The position numbers and the translations under genes are program-made. The notes under the pieces were generated by a model that worked only from the letters and a program-made list of their open reading frames with translations, searched no databases and was not told the origin of the DNA. This document shows positions 25,596 to 34,149 of a DNA stretch of 64,000 bases, piece after piece. How positions within the stretch are numbered: position 1 is the stretch's first letter; each line of letters opens with the position of its first letter. Source of the DNA: Streptomyces thermolilacinus SPC6 (GTDB taxonomy: Bacteria; Actinomycetota; Actinomycetes; Streptomycetales; Streptomycetaceae); NCBI RefSeq assembly GCF_000478605.2, contig NZ_ASHX02000001.1, positions 4,107,001 through 4,171,000 of the forward strand. Direction: 5' to 3'.

Positions 25596-26069
25596 ATGCA
25601 GCAGAAGATCAAGCCGTTCCTCTGGTTCGACACCGAGGCAGAGGAGGCCGCCGCGCACTACACGGCGATCTTTCCCGACTCGCGGGTCGTGGAGGTCGTG
25701 CCGTACCCGGAGGGGTCGCCCCGGCCTGCCGGGATGGTGATGACCGTGGAGTTCGAGCTTGCCGGGCAGCGGTACGTCGCGCTGAACGGCGGGCCCGAGT
25801 TCCGGTTCAGCGAGGCCGTCTCCCTGGCCGTCGAGTGCGAGGACCAGGAGGAGATCGACCACTACTGGTCCCGGCTCTCCGAGGGCGGTGAGGAAGGGCC
25901 CTGCGGGTGGCTCAAGGACAAGTACGGGCTGTCCTGGCAGGTCAACCCCCGCGAGCTCGACACCATGCTCAAGGACCCGGACCCCGGGAAGTCCCGGCGC
26001 GTGACCGAGGCCATGATGGCCATGAAGAAGCTCGACCTCCAGGCCCTGCGGGACGCCTACCAGGGGTGA
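25596..26069 (+). CDS. VOC superfamily protein (PhnB-like)
   Basis: A 157-residue protein of the vicinal oxygen chelate fold, PhnB/DUF3335-like type. The start MQQKIKPFLWFDTEAEEAA, then HYTAIFPDSRVVEVVPYPEG is diagnostic, as are FELAGQRYVALNGGPEFRF and GWLKDKYGLSWQVNP. Many of these are mis-titled as ubiquinone methyltransferases but lack a methyltransferase fold. AAGGGAG lies about eight bases before the ATG. Function unknown, possibly binding a small hydrophobic ligand or antibiotic. Confidence 0.85.
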   Translation: MQQKIKPFLWFDTEAEEAAAHYTAIFPDSRVVEVVPYPEGSPRPAGMVMTVEFELAGQRYVALNGGPEFRFSEAVSLAVECEDQEEIDHYWSRLSEGGEEGPCGWLKDKYGLSWQVNPRELDTMLKDPDPGKSRRVTEAMMAMKKLDLQALRDAYQG

Positions 26070-26168
26070 CGCGGGCCGGTGCGGGCCGGACGTCGTACGA
26101 CTCGGGACCGAGCGGCCGACCGACTCGCGACAGGTCCCAAACCGGTCTACGCCACTTACTCTGGACGC

Positions 26169-27653
26169 ATGACCGTCCCTGATCCGACCGGCACCGCCGA
26201 CCCGACAGCCGCCGCCCCCTCCGTACCGTCCCCGACCACGCGGAAGCAGGGCGGCGGCAGTGTGCTCGACCGGGAGCACCGGGCGCTGAGCATCGGCATC
26301 GTGTCCGTCGTGCTGCTGATCGCGTTCGAGGCGACCGCCGTCGGCACGGCGATGCCCGTCGCGGCGCGGGAGCTGGACGGGGTGCCGCTGTACGCGTTCG
26401 CGTTCTCCGCGTACTTCACCACCAGCCTCTTCGGCATGGTCCTCGCCGGGCAATGGGCCGACCGCAGCGGGCCGCTCGGCGCGCTCGCCTCCGGGATCGC
26501 CGCCTTCGGCGCGGGCCTCCTCGTCTCGGGGACGGCCGCCGCGATGTGGCCGTTCATCCTCGGGCGTGCCGTGCAGGGCCTGGGCGGCGGACTGGTGATC
26601 GTAGCGCTGTACGTGGTGGTCAGCCGGGCCTACGAGGAGCGGCTGCGGCCCGCGATCATGGCGGCGTTCTCCGCGAGCTGGGTCATCCCGTCCATCGTCG
26701 GGCCGCTCGGCGCCGGGACGGTCACCGAACGGCTCGGCTGGCGGTGGGTGTTCCTCGGCATCCCGGCGCTCGTACTGCTCCCGCTGGTGCTCGCCCTGCC
26801 CGCGATACGGCGCCTGGCGGCCGGGCCCGCCGACCCGGAGGCGCCCGTACCGGGGTTCGACGGGCGGCGGCTGCGGCTGGCGCTGGGCATATCCGTGGGC
26901 GCGGGGCTGCTCCAGTACGCCGGGCAGGACCTGCGCTGGCTGTCCGTGGTGCCCGCCCTGGCCGGTGCCGCGCTGCTCGTGCCGGCCGTGCGGGGGCTGC
27001 TGCCGCGCGGCACGTACCGGGCGGCGCGCGGACTGCCGTCCGTGGTGCTGCTGCGCGGGGTCGCGGCGGGCGCCTTCATCTCGGCGGAGTCGTTCGTCCC
27101 GCTGATGCTGGTCACCCAGCGGGGCCTGAGCCCGACGCTCGCGGGCCTGTCCCTCGCCGTGGGCGGCGCGACCTGGGCGCTGGGGTCGTACGTCCAGTCG
27201 CGGCCGCGTGTGGAGCCGTACCGGGAGCGGCTGATGGTGCTGGGGATGGTGCTGGTCGCGGGGGCCATCGCGGCCGTGCCGTCGGTGCTCGTCCCGGCGG
27301 TGCCCGTGTGGATCGTGGGCGTGGCCTGGGGCTTCGGTTGTTTCGGCATGGGCATGGTCATCTCTTCGACGAGCGTGCTGCTGCTGAAGCTGTCCGCGCC
27401 GGAGGAGGCCGGTACGAACTCGGCCGCGCTCCAGATCTCCGACGGCCTCGCCAACGTCATGCTCCTCGCGGCGGGCGGCGCGGCCTTCGCGGCGCTGGGC
27501 GGCGGCGCGGTCGGCGGCCACGCACTGGCCGGCGCGGAGACGGCCGCCTCGCACCCGGTGGCGTTCGCGGCGGTGTTCCTCCCGATGGCCGCGGTCGCCC
27601 TGGCGGGCGCGTGGGTCGCGGCGCGGGTACGGCCCGCGCACAGCACCGGCTGA
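26169..27653 (+). CDS. MFS transporter (DHA2-like drug efflux type)
   Basis: A 494-residue membrane protein with repeated hydrophobic helices. The N-terminal motif A-like loop GQWADRSGPLGALASG between helices 2 and 3 and the motif C-like GRAVQGLGGGLVIVALYVVVS fit drug:proton antiporters. The cytoplasmic N-terminus (about 45 residues) is Pro/Ala/Thr-rich. The ATG at 26169 has no clear ribosome site, while a TTACT element lies about 12 bases upstream, so the message may be leaderless. The substrate is unknown. Confidence 0.85.
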   Translation: MTVPDPTGTADPTAAAPSVPSPTTRKQGGGSVLDREHRALSIGIVSVVLLIAFEATAVGTAMPVAARELDGVPLYAFAFSAYFTTSLFGMVLAGQWADRSGPLGALASGIAAFGAGLLVSGTAAAMWPFILGRAVQGLGGGLVIVALYVVVSRAYEERLRPAIMAAFSASWVIPSIVGPLGAGTVTERLGWRWVFLGIPALVLLPLVLALPAIRRLAAGPADPEAPVPGFDGRRLRLALGISVGAGLLQYAGQDLRWLSVVPALAGAALLVPAVRGLLPRGTYRAARGLPSVVLLRGVAAGAFISAESFVPLMLVTQRGLSPTLAGLSLAVGGATWALGSYVQSRPRVEPYRERLMVLGMVLVAGAIAAVPSVLVPAVPVWIVGVAWGFGCFGMGMVISSTSVLLLKLSAPEEAGTNSAALQISDGLANVMLLAAGGAAFAALGGGAVGGHALAGAETAASHPVAFAAVFLPMAAVALAGAWVAARVRPAHSTG

Positions 27654-27703
27654 CGCCGGAAAACCGGTACCGGAACGATCTCGCGGGCCCGTACCGTCTG
27701 GGC

Positions 27704-27865
27704 ATGTCCATGAACCAGCGGCCTCGCGGCGACCGGAACGACGACCCCGGGCCGTGCGCCGAGGCCCCCACCGCCCGCGAGACCGTCCTCCGCGAGACCG
27801 TGCTCCGCGAGACGGCCAGGGATCAGGCCGCCAAGTGGCACGAGCTGCTGGAGCGCCTCAAGTGA
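27704..27865 (+). CDS. Small antitoxin-like protein upstream of Doc
   Basis: A 53-residue protein whose stop TGA overlaps the GTG of the Fic/Doc toxin gene. The N-terminus is polar and unstructured; the C-terminus holds a repeated TVLRETVLRETARDQ helix ending AAKWHELLERLK, which could occupy the Doc active-site groove as the tail of Phd does. It lacks a recognisable Phd DNA-binding domain, so it may be only the neutralising part. It is shorter than typical antitoxins. The start could also be the ATG at 27710. Confidence 0.65.
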   Translation: MSMNQRPRGDRNDDPGPCAEAPTARETVLRETVLRETARDQAAKWHELLERLK

Positions 27866-28242
27866 CCCGCTTCCACCCCACCGCCGGGGACGTCCTGGTC
27901 ATCGCCGAGCACGCCGTCGACGGCCAGGACGTCGTCGTACGGGACGCGGGGCTCCTGGACTCGGCCGCGCACCGGCCGGCGGCGGCCGTGTTCGGTGAGG
28001 AGGCGTACCCCGCGCTCCTGGAGAAGGCGGCGGCCCTGTTCCAGTCGCTCGCCGTGAACCACCCCTTCTTCGACGGCAACAAGCGCACCGCCTGGCTGTC
28101 ATGTGTGACGTTCCTCGCCATCAACGGCGTGGAGCTCCGCCCCGACATCGACGCGGCGGAACGGCTGGTCGTCGACGTCGCCACAGGCCGGGACGGAGAG
28201 GTGGGGAGCATCGCCGGGAGGCTCCGCGCGCTCGTCGTGTGA
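27862..28242 (+). CDS. doc: Doc-type Fic-fold toxin
   Basis: A 126-residue Fic-fold protein of Doc size. The active-site loop reads NHPFFDGNKRTAWLS (about residues 65-79), matching HPFxDGNKR. Doc enzymes phosphorylate elongation factor Tu and stop translation, while larger Fic proteins transfer AMP; the short length and the death-on-curing order (VIAEHAVDGQ, ALLEKAAALFQSLAVNHPFF) favour Doc. Translation is coupled to the small upstream antitoxin by GTGA overlap. The catalytic residues look intact. Confidence 0.85.
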   Translation: MTRFHPTAGDVLVIAEHAVDGQDVVVRDAGLLDSAAHRPAAAVFGEEAYPALLEKAAALFQSLAVNHPFFDGNKRTAWLSCVTFLAINGVELRPDIDAAERLVVDVATGRDGEVGSIAGRLRALVV

Positions 28243-28374
28243 CACCGCTCGCACTCGCCGAGGTCGCGGCGCCGAACGCGCCGGGGGCGGGGCGGGGGGC
28301 CGGTAGGGTGGCCCGGTTGTCGTACGCCGACCGTGCGCACCGCCCATGCGTCCGAGAGCACCGAATCGGAGACC

Positions 28375-30159
28375 GTGACTACTACCGCCTCCCATCACCT
28401 CTCTCCCGCCTTCCCCGGCCGCGCCCCCTGGGGCACGGCCAACAAGCTCCGCGCCTGGCAGCAGGCCGCGATGGAGAAGTACATCCAGGAGCAGCCCCGG
28501 GACTTCCTCGCCGTCGCCACCCCCGGCGCCGGCAAGACGACCTTCGCGCTGACCCTCGCCTCGTGGCTGCTGCACCACCACGTCGTGCAGCAGGTCACCG
28601 TGGTCGCCCCGACCGAGCACCTGAAGAAGCAGTGGGCGGCCGCCGCCGCGCGGATAGGGATCAAGCTGGACCCGGAGTACAGCGCGGGCCCGCTCAGCAA
28701 GGAGTACCACGGCGTCGCCGTCACGTACGCCGGTGTCGGCGTGCGTCCCATGCTGCACCGCAACCGCGTCGAGCAGCGCAAGACCCTCGTCATCCTCGAC
28801 GAGATCCACCACGCCGGCGACTCCAAGTCGTGGGGCGAGGCGTGCCTGGAGGCGTTCGAGCCCGCGACGCGGCGGCTCGCGCTGACCGGTACGCCGTTCC
28901 GGTCCGACACGAACCCGATCCCCTTCGTCACGTACGAGGAGGGCAACGACGGCATCCGGCGGTCCGCCGCCGACTACACGTACGGCTACGGCAACGCCCT
29001 CGCCGACGGCGTCGTCCGCCCCGTGATCTTCCTCAGCTACAGCGGCAACATGCGCTGGCGCACCAAGGCCGGGGACGAGGTCGCCGCCCGGCTCGGCGAG
29101 CCCATGACGAAGGACGCCGTCTCGCAGGCCTGGCGCACCGCGCTCGACCCGCGCGGCGACTGGATGCCGAACGTGCTGCGCGCCGCCGACCAGCGGCTCA
29201 CCGAGGTCCGCAAGGCCATCCCCGACGCCGGGGCGCTCGTCATCGCCTCCGACCAGGAGTCGGCGCGCGCGTACGCCAAGCTCATCCGGGAGATCACCGG
29301 GCACGGCGCGACCCTCGTCCTGTCCGACGACGCGGGCGCCTCGAAGCGGATCGACGAGTTCAGCGAAGGCGACGACCGGTGGATGGTCGCCGTCCGCATG
29401 GTGTCCGAAGGCGTCGACGTGCCGCGCCTCGCCGTCGGCGTGTACGCCACGACGATCTCCACGCCGCTGTTCTTCGCGCAGGCCGTCGGCCGTTTCGTGC
29501 GGTCCCGCAGGCGCGGCGAGACCGCGTCCGTGTTCCTGCCGACCATCCCCATGCTCATGGGCTTCGCCAACGAGATGGAGGTCGAACGCGACCACGTCCT
29601 CGACCGGCCGAAGAAGGAGGGCGAGGAGGACCCGTACGCCGAGTCCGAGAAGGAACTGGACGAGGCGAACAAGCAGCAGGACGAGGACACCGGCGAACAG
29701 GACATGCTGCCCTTCGAGGCGCTGGAGTCCGACGCCGTCTTCGACCGGGTCATGTACAACGGCGCCGAGTTCGGCATGCAGGCCCACCCCGGCAGCCAGG
29801 AGGAGCAGGACTATCTCGGCATCCCCGGCCTGCTGGAGCCCGACCAGGTGCAGCTGCTGCTCCAGAAGCGGCAGGCCCGGCAGATCGCGCACAGCCGCCA
29901 GAAGCCCGCGGAGGAGGCCGACCTGCTGGAGCTGCCCGCCGAGCGGCGGCCGGTCGTCTCCCACAAGGAGCTGATGGAGCTGCGCAAGCAGCTGAACACC
30001 ATGGTCGGCGCGTACGTCCACCAGAGCGGCAAGCCGCACGGGGTGATCCACACCGAGCTGCGCCGGGTGTGCGGCGGCCCGCCGAGCGCCGAGGCGACGG
30101 CGGGGCAGATCCGGGAGCGGATCAAGAAGGTCCAGGAGTGGGCCACGCGGATGCGGTGA
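28375..30159 (+). CDS. DEAD/DEAH-box superfamily 2 helicase
   Basis: A 594-residue SF2 ATPase. Motif I is ATPGAGKTTFAL (about residue 48), motif II VILDEIHHAGDSKSWGEACL (about 140), motif III LALTGTPFRSD, and motif VI-like FAQAVGRFVRSRRRGE. The C-terminal third has an acidic linker (EGEEDPYAESEKELDEANKQ) and a helical tail ending VQEWATRMR. It resembles the actinobacterial relatives of restriction/repair helicases. GTG 28375 follows CGGAGA. It is a lone gene. The substrate is unknown; a nucleic acid translocase role is safe. Confidence 0.85.
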   Translation: MTTTASHHLSPAFPGRAPWGTANKLRAWQQAAMEKYIQEQPRDFLAVATPGAGKTTFALTLASWLLHHHVVQQVTVVAPTEHLKKQWAAAAARIGIKLDPEYSAGPLSKEYHGVAVTYAGVGVRPMLHRNRVEQRKTLVILDEIHHAGDSKSWGEACLEAFEPATRRLALTGTPFRSDTNPIPFVTYEEGNDGIRRSAADYTYGYGNALADGVVRPVIFLSYSGNMRWRTKAGDEVAARLGEPMTKDAVSQAWRTALDPRGDWMPNVLRAADQRLTEVRKAIPDAGALVIASDQESARAYAKLIREITGHGATLVLSDDAGASKRIDEFSEGDDRWMVAVRMVSEGVDVPRLAVGVYATTISTPLFFAQAVGRFVRSRRRGETASVFLPTIPMLMGFANEMEVERDHVLDRPKKEGEEDPYAESEKELDEANKQQDEDTGEQDMLPFEALESDAVFDRVMYNGAEFGMQAHPGSQEEQDYLGIPGLLEPDQVQLLLQKRQARQIAHSRQKPAEEADLLELPAERRPVVSHKELMELRKQLNTMVGAYVHQSGKPHGVIHTELRRVCGGPPSAEATAGQIRERIKKVQEWATRMR

Positions 30160-30745
30160 GCGCAGGCGCGTCGCGTCTGTGACGGGGACCTCGGCGCCGG
30201 CCGCCGCGCCTGTGTGGTGCGGTGCGGTCGGCGCCGGGGTGTTCCTGGGGCCGGGGGCGGCCTCGCGGGTGGTTCCGGGGTCCGGGGGGTCCGGGTCCCG
30301 GGGTGGTTCCGGGGTCCGGGGGTCCGGGTCCCGGGGTGGTTCCGGGGCGGGGGTCCGTGGGCCGAGGGTTCGGGGTGTTCCGGGGCGGGGTGTGTGGTGG
30401 GTCCTCCGGGGCGCCGCGCGGGTCCCGGGGGTGGCCCGCCGGGTGCCGTCCCGTACGGCTCCGGGCGTCGTGGCGTTTCGGGTACGGCTTCGGGGCGCCG
30501 CCGTGAGGAGGGGGGCATTCCGGGATCAACTCCCCATCCGCGCCCGGATTCTGGACGAGGTCTTCCGCTGAGCGGATCGGGTGGTTACTGTCCGGGCACA
30601 TGCAAACGCCCCGTGGCAGCGCCGCCGCGGAGCGCAGCCGGTGTGCCATGGCCTGCCGGCGGCCTCTCGGTGCGACGCTCAAGGGACGGGCGTCGCCACC
30701 GCGTTGAGAGTGTCCGCCGTCACTCACTCCGAAGGAGGGGGCGTC
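30160..30745 (+). other. Long intergenic gap with GC minisatellite, no gene
   Basis: A 586-base gap between the helicase and the IclR gene. The first half is low-complexity G-rich DNA with the tandem repeat annotated separately; the second half is ordinary GC-rich sequence. A 35-codon ATG frame at 30600 has poor codon bias and no conserved look. The IclR promoter is expected in the last 150 bases. Confidence 0.5.
30267..30354 (+). repeat. 33-34 bp G-rich tandem repeat, about 2.5 copies
   Basis: Units starting GGGTGGTTCCGGGGTCCGG begin at 30267, 30301 and 30334, with periods of 34 and 33 bases; the last unit decays into GGGGCGGGGG. The G-runs could fold into quadruplexes on the plus strand. 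The unit lengths are not multiples of three together, and no frame makes use of them. Confidence 0.8.
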
Positions 30746-31390
30746 GTGACCGCGGAAACCTCCCAGACGCTCGACCGGGGACTGCGCGTCCTCAAACTGC
30801 TCGCCGACACCGACCACGGGCTGACCGTCACCGAGCTGTCCCACCGGCTCGGCGTCAACCGGACGGTCGTCTACCGACTGCTCGCCACGCTGGAACAGCA
30901 CGCGCTCGTACGGCGTGACCTCGGCGGCCGGGCCCGCGTCGGGCTCGGCGTGCTGCGCCTCAGCCGGCAGGTCCACCCGCTCGTACGGGAGGCCGCGCTG
31001 CCCGCGCTGCGCTCGCTCGCCGAGGACATCGGGGCGACGGCGCACCTGACGCTGGTGGACGGCGCGGAGGCGCTGGCCGTCGCGGTGGTGGAGCCGACGT
31101 GGACGGACTACCACGTGGCGTACCGGGCCGGTTTCCGGCACCCGCTGGACCGGGGTGCGGCGGGGCGGGCGATCCTGTCCGCGCGGCAGGCCGGGGGCGC
31201 GGTGGAGCCCGGGTACACCCTGACGCACGGGGAGCTGGAGGCGGGCGCGAGCGGGGCGGCGGCGCCGCTGGTGGGGGTGACCGGGATCGAGGGCAGTGTG
31301 GGTGTGGTGATGTTGACGGACGCGGTGCCGGAGCGGGTGGGGCAGCGGGTGGTGGACGCGGCCCGCGAGGTCTCCGAGGCCCTCCGCTGA
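30746..31390 (+). CDS. IclR-family transcriptional regulator
   Basis: A 214-residue protein with an N-terminal winged helix (TLDRGLRVLKLLADTDHGLT, then VTELSHRLGVNRTVVYRLLA) and a C-terminal ligand-binding GAF-like domain that includes YRAGFRHPLDRGAAGRAIL and GSVGVVMLTD. GTG 30746 follows AAGGAGGGG. It is at the short end for the family. Effector and targets are unknown. It sits two genes away from the Lrp/hppD pair; a link with aromatic amino acid breakdown is possible but unsupported. Confidence 0.85.
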   Translation: MTAETSQTLDRGLRVLKLLADTDHGLTVTELSHRLGVNRTVVYRLLATLEQHALVRRDLGGRARVGLGVLRLSRQVHPLVREAALPALRSLAEDIGATAHLTLVDGAEALAVAVVEPTWTDYHVAYRAGFRHPLDRGAAGRAILSARQAGGAVEPGYTLTHGELEAGASGAAAPLVGVTGIEGSVGVVMLTDAVPERVGQRVVDAAREVSEALR

Positions 31391-31539
31391 CCCTGCGGGC
31401 CCGCCTCCGGGGCTCCGCCGTGCGGGCCCGCCTCCGGGTCCCCGGCCCGGCCCCGGCGGCTGGGATCTGGCCCGGGACTCCGGGACCGGGACCGGCCCGG
31501 CATGCCTGGGGGCGACGGGCGGGCGGATAGATTGGGGGC

Positions 31540-32328
31540 GTGTTGTCTCGGATCCCGCGGGCCCGCGCCCTCCTCCTGTGCGCCCTCCCCGTGCTCGCCC
31601 TCCTCGCCGCCGCCGCGTTCGCCCCGTTGCCGTACACGATCGCGCTGCCCGGCTCCACGGCGGACGTGCTCGGGGTGGACAAGGGACGCCAGGTCATCAC
31701 CATCACCGGCGCGCCCGTCCGCAAGACGACCGGACAGCTGCGGATGACCACCATCGTGGCCACCGCGCCGGGCACCGACATCGGGCTGGACGAGGTGGTC
31801 CGCGCCTGGTTCCGCACCGACCAGGCCGTGCTGCCGCACGACTCGGTGTACCCGGCGGGCAAGACGAACCAGGAGATCGAGAAGCGCAACCTCGGCCAGA
31901 TGCGCGCCTCGCAGGACAGCGCCGTCGCCGCCGCGCTGGGGCACCTCGGCAGGAGCGACAAGGACGTCCAGGTCAAGCTGCACCTCGCCGACATCGGCGG
32001 CCCCAGCGCCGGGCTGCTGTTCTCCCTGGGCGTCATCGACAAGCTCGCCGGTGACGGCGAGGGCGGCGACCTCACTGCCGGCAAGGTCGTCGCCGGTACG
32101 GGAACGATCACCCCGGACGGCACGGTCGGCCCGGTCGGCGGCGTGGCCCTCAAGACGCAGGCCGCCGCCCGCGACGGCGCGACCGTCTTCCTCGTGCCGA
32201 GGGCCGAGTGCGACGACGCCCTCGCGACCCGGCCCGACGGGTTGCGGCTCATCCCCGTGACGACCCTGAAGGACGCCGTCGCCTCCCTCAAGGCCCTCGG
32301 CGACGGGGCCCGCGTCCCGTCCTGCTGA
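31540..32328 (+). CDS. Membrane-anchored Lon-like (S16) protease without PDZ domain
   Basis: A 262-residue protein with one N-terminal membrane helix (LLLCALPVLALLAAAAF) and an extracytoplasmic S16 domain. The catalytic Ser is in LADIGGPSAGLLFSLGVID (about 157) and the Lys in GPVGGVALKTQAAA (about 205). YlbL-type proteins normally carry a PDZ domain between the anchor and the protease; here the segment goes directly from AVAAALGHLGRSDKD into the protease, so PDZ is absent. The GTG start follows GATAGATT closely and may be leaderless. Its 3' end is duplicated downstream. Confidence 0.8.
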   Translation: MLSRIPRARALLLCALPVLALLAAAAFAPLPYTIALPGSTADVLGVDKGRQVITITGAPVRKTTGQLRMTTIVATAPGTDIGLDEVVRAWFRTDQAVLPHDSVYPAGKTNQEIEKRNLGQMRASQDSAVAAALGHLGRSDKDVQVKLHLADIGGPSAGLLFSLGVIDKLAGDGEGGDLTAGKVVAGTGTITPDGTVGPVGGVALKTQAAARDGATVFLVPRAECDDALATRPDGLRLIPVTTLKDAVASLKALGDGARVPSC

Positions 32329-32359
32329 CCTCGGCGACGGGGCCCGCGTCCCGTCCTGC
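32295..32359 (+). repeat. 31-bp perfect direct repeat across the protease stop codon
   Basis: The last coding bases, beginning CCTCGGCGACGGGGCCCGCG, are repeated exactly 34 bases downstream (32295-32325 and 32329-32359), separated by TGA. It is a tandem duplication of the gene end; the second copy is untranslated. Confidence 0.9.
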
Positions 32360-32376
32360 CGGCCCCCGGTACCGCC

Positions 32377-32859
32377 TCAGCGGCGCAGGTCGCCGTCGGT
32401 CGCCGCCTGTTCCACCAGCGGGATGATCCGCAGCGGCACCGGGTTCTCCATGACGATCGCCGTGGACGCGCGCACGATCCCCTCGAAGCCCACCACCCGG
32501 TCGATCACCCGCTGGAGGTCCGCGTTCGAACGGGCCACCAGGCGGCACAGCATGTCGCCGTGGCCCGTCGTCGTGTGCAGCTCCAGCACCTCCGGCACGC
32601 CCCGCAGATGCTGCCGCACGTCCGCGCCCTGCCCCTGCTTGATCTCCAGCGTCGCGAACGCCGTCACCGGGTACCCGAGCGCCGCCGGGTCCACCTCGGG
32701 TCCGAAGCCCCGGATCACCCCGTTCGCCTGCAACCGGTCGAGGCGCGCCTGCACCGTGCCGCGCGCCACGCCCAGCCGCCGCGACGCCTCCAGCACGCCG
32801 ATCCTCGGCTCCCGGGCCAGCAGGCCGATGAGCCTGCCGTCCAGATGATCGATCGCCAC
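32377..32859 (-). CDS. Lrp/AsnC-family transcriptional regulator
   Basis: A 160-residue protein with an N-terminal helix-turn-helix (LDGRLIGLLAREPRIGVLEA, then SRRLGVARGTVQARLDRLQ) and a RAM/AsnC effector domain (TAFATLEIKQGQG, HTTTGHGDMLCRLVAR). The GTG start follows GGGAGG by five bases. It is divergent from hppD with 121 bases between, so it is the natural candidate to sense an aromatic amino acid and control hppD. A palindrome in the gap supports this. Confidence 0.88.
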   Translation of the reverse strand: MAIDHLDGRLIGLLAREPRIGVLEASRRLGVARGTVQARLDRLQANGVIRGFGPEVDPAALGYPVTAFATLEIKQGQGADVRQHLRGVPEVLELHTTTGHGDMLCRLVARSNADLQRVIDRVVGFEGIVRASTAIVMENPVPLRIIPLVEQAATDGDLRR

Positions 32860-32922
32860 GGCCGCCTCCCAATGGTCATCCTGTACAGAACGTCCGACCA
32901 TCCTGGGGCGTCGCTGTACACA

Positions 32923-32951
32923 TTGACCAGAGGAATCGCAAAGTATTGCGC
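32923..32951 (+). promoter_or_regulatory. hppD promoter with overlapping CGCAA/TTGCG palindrome
   Basis: A -35-like TTGACC (32923-32928) is followed 17 bases later by a weak -10 region that overlaps a perfect palindrome, CGCAA-AGTA-TTGCG (32937-32950). TTGCG/CGCAA half-sites are typical of actinobacterial Lrp/AsnC regulators, and the divergent gene encodes one. The position across the likely -10 suggests repression. The assignment of the -10 is weak; the palindrome is exact. Confidence 0.6.
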
Positions 32952-32980
32952 AGCTTGTGGAACGGAGAGAACCTGCCGAC

Positions 32981-34126
32981 ATGACTGAGACCCTGCATGA
33001 CACCCCCGGCACCGCTCGGCAGGCCGACCCCTTCCCGGTGAAGGGCATGGACGCGGTCGTCTTCGCCGTCGGCAACGCCAAGCAGGCCGCGCACTACTAC
33101 TCCACGGCCTTCGGCATGAAGCTCGTCGCCTACTCCGGCCCGGAGAACGGCAGCCGCGAGACGGCCAGTTACGTCCTGACGAACGGCGCCGCCCGCTTCG
33201 TGCTGACCTCCGTCATCAAGCCGTCCACCGACCGGGGCCGCTTCCTGGCGGACCACGTCGCGCAGCACGGCGACGGCGTCATCGACCTCGCCATCGAGGT
33301 CCCCGACGCCCGCAAGGCGTACGCGTACGCGGTGGAGCACGGCGCCACCGGCATCGAGGAGCCGTACGAGATCAAGGACGAGCACGGCACCGTCGTCCTC
33401 GCCGCCATCGCCACGTACGGCAAGACCCGCCACACGCTGGTCGACCGCTCCGGCTACACCGGCCCGTACCTGCCCGGCTACGTCGAGGCGTCCCCGATCG
33501 TGGAGCCCCCGGCCAAGCGGACCTTCCAGGCCATCGACCACTGCGTCGGCAACGTCGAGCTCGGCAAGATGAACGAGTGGGTGGCCTTCTACAACAAGGT
33601 CATGGGCTTCACCAACATGAAGGAGTTCGTGGGCGACGACATCGCCACCGAGTACTCCGCGCTCATGTCGAAGGTCGTCGCGGACGGCACCCTCAAGGTG
33701 AAGTTCCCGATCAACGAGCCGGCGATCGCGAAGAAGAAGTCGCAGATCGACGAGTACCTGGAGTTCTACGGCGGCGCCGGTGTCCAGCACATCGCGCTCG
33801 CCACGAACGACATCGTCGCCACCGTGCGCACCATGCGCGCCGCCGGTGTCCAGTTCCTCGACACCCCGGACTCGTACTACGACACGCTCGGCGAGTGGGT
33901 CGGCGACACGCGCGTCCCGATCGACACGCTGCGCGAGCTGAAGATCCTCGCCGACCGCGACGAGGACGGCTACCTGCTGCAGATCTTCACCAAGCCGGTC
34001 CAGGACCGCCCGACCGTCTTCTTCGAGCTGATCGAGCGCCACGGCTCCATGGGCTTCGGCAAGGGCAACTTCAAGGCCCTGTTCGAGGCGATCGAGCGCG
34101 AGCAGGCCAAGCGCGGCAACCTGTAA
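32981..34126 (+). CDS. hppD: 4-hydroxyphenylpyruvate dioxygenase
   Basis: A 381-residue non-heme iron enzyme converting 4-hydroxyphenylpyruvate to homogentisate in tyrosine breakdown and ochronotic pigment formation. It has two VOC modules. The iron ligands are visible: His in AIDHCVGNVELG (about 187), His in GVQHIALATND (about 269) and Glu in VFFELIERHGSMGFGKGNF (about 349). The C-terminal helix that gates the site is intact. The ATG at 32981 begins MTETLHDTPG. The other homogentisate pathway genes are not in this window. Confidence 0.95.
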   Translation: MTETLHDTPGTARQADPFPVKGMDAVVFAVGNAKQAAHYYSTAFGMKLVAYSGPENGSRETASYVLTNGAARFVLTSVIKPSTDRGRFLADHVAQHGDGVIDLAIEVPDARKAYAYAVEHGATGIEEPYEIKDEHGTVVLAAIATYGKTRHTLVDRSGYTGPYLPGYVEASPIVEPPAKRTFQAIDHCVGNVELGKMNEWVAFYNKVMGFTNMKEFVGDDIATEYSALMSKVVADGTLKVKFPINEPAIAKKKSQIDEYLEFYGGAGVQHIALATNDIVATVRTMRAAGVQFLDTPDSYYDTLGEWVGDTRVPIDTLRELKILADRDEDGYLLQIFTKPVQDRPTVFFELIERHGSMGFGKGNFKALFEAIEREQAKRGNL

Positions 34127-34149
34127 CACCGCCGCACTTCCCGGTACTC

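Noticed and set aside
30600..30707. A 35-codon ATG frame before the IclR gene as a leader peptide
   Set aside because: Arg/Ala-rich composition without regulatory codons, no following attenuator structure and no ribosome site.
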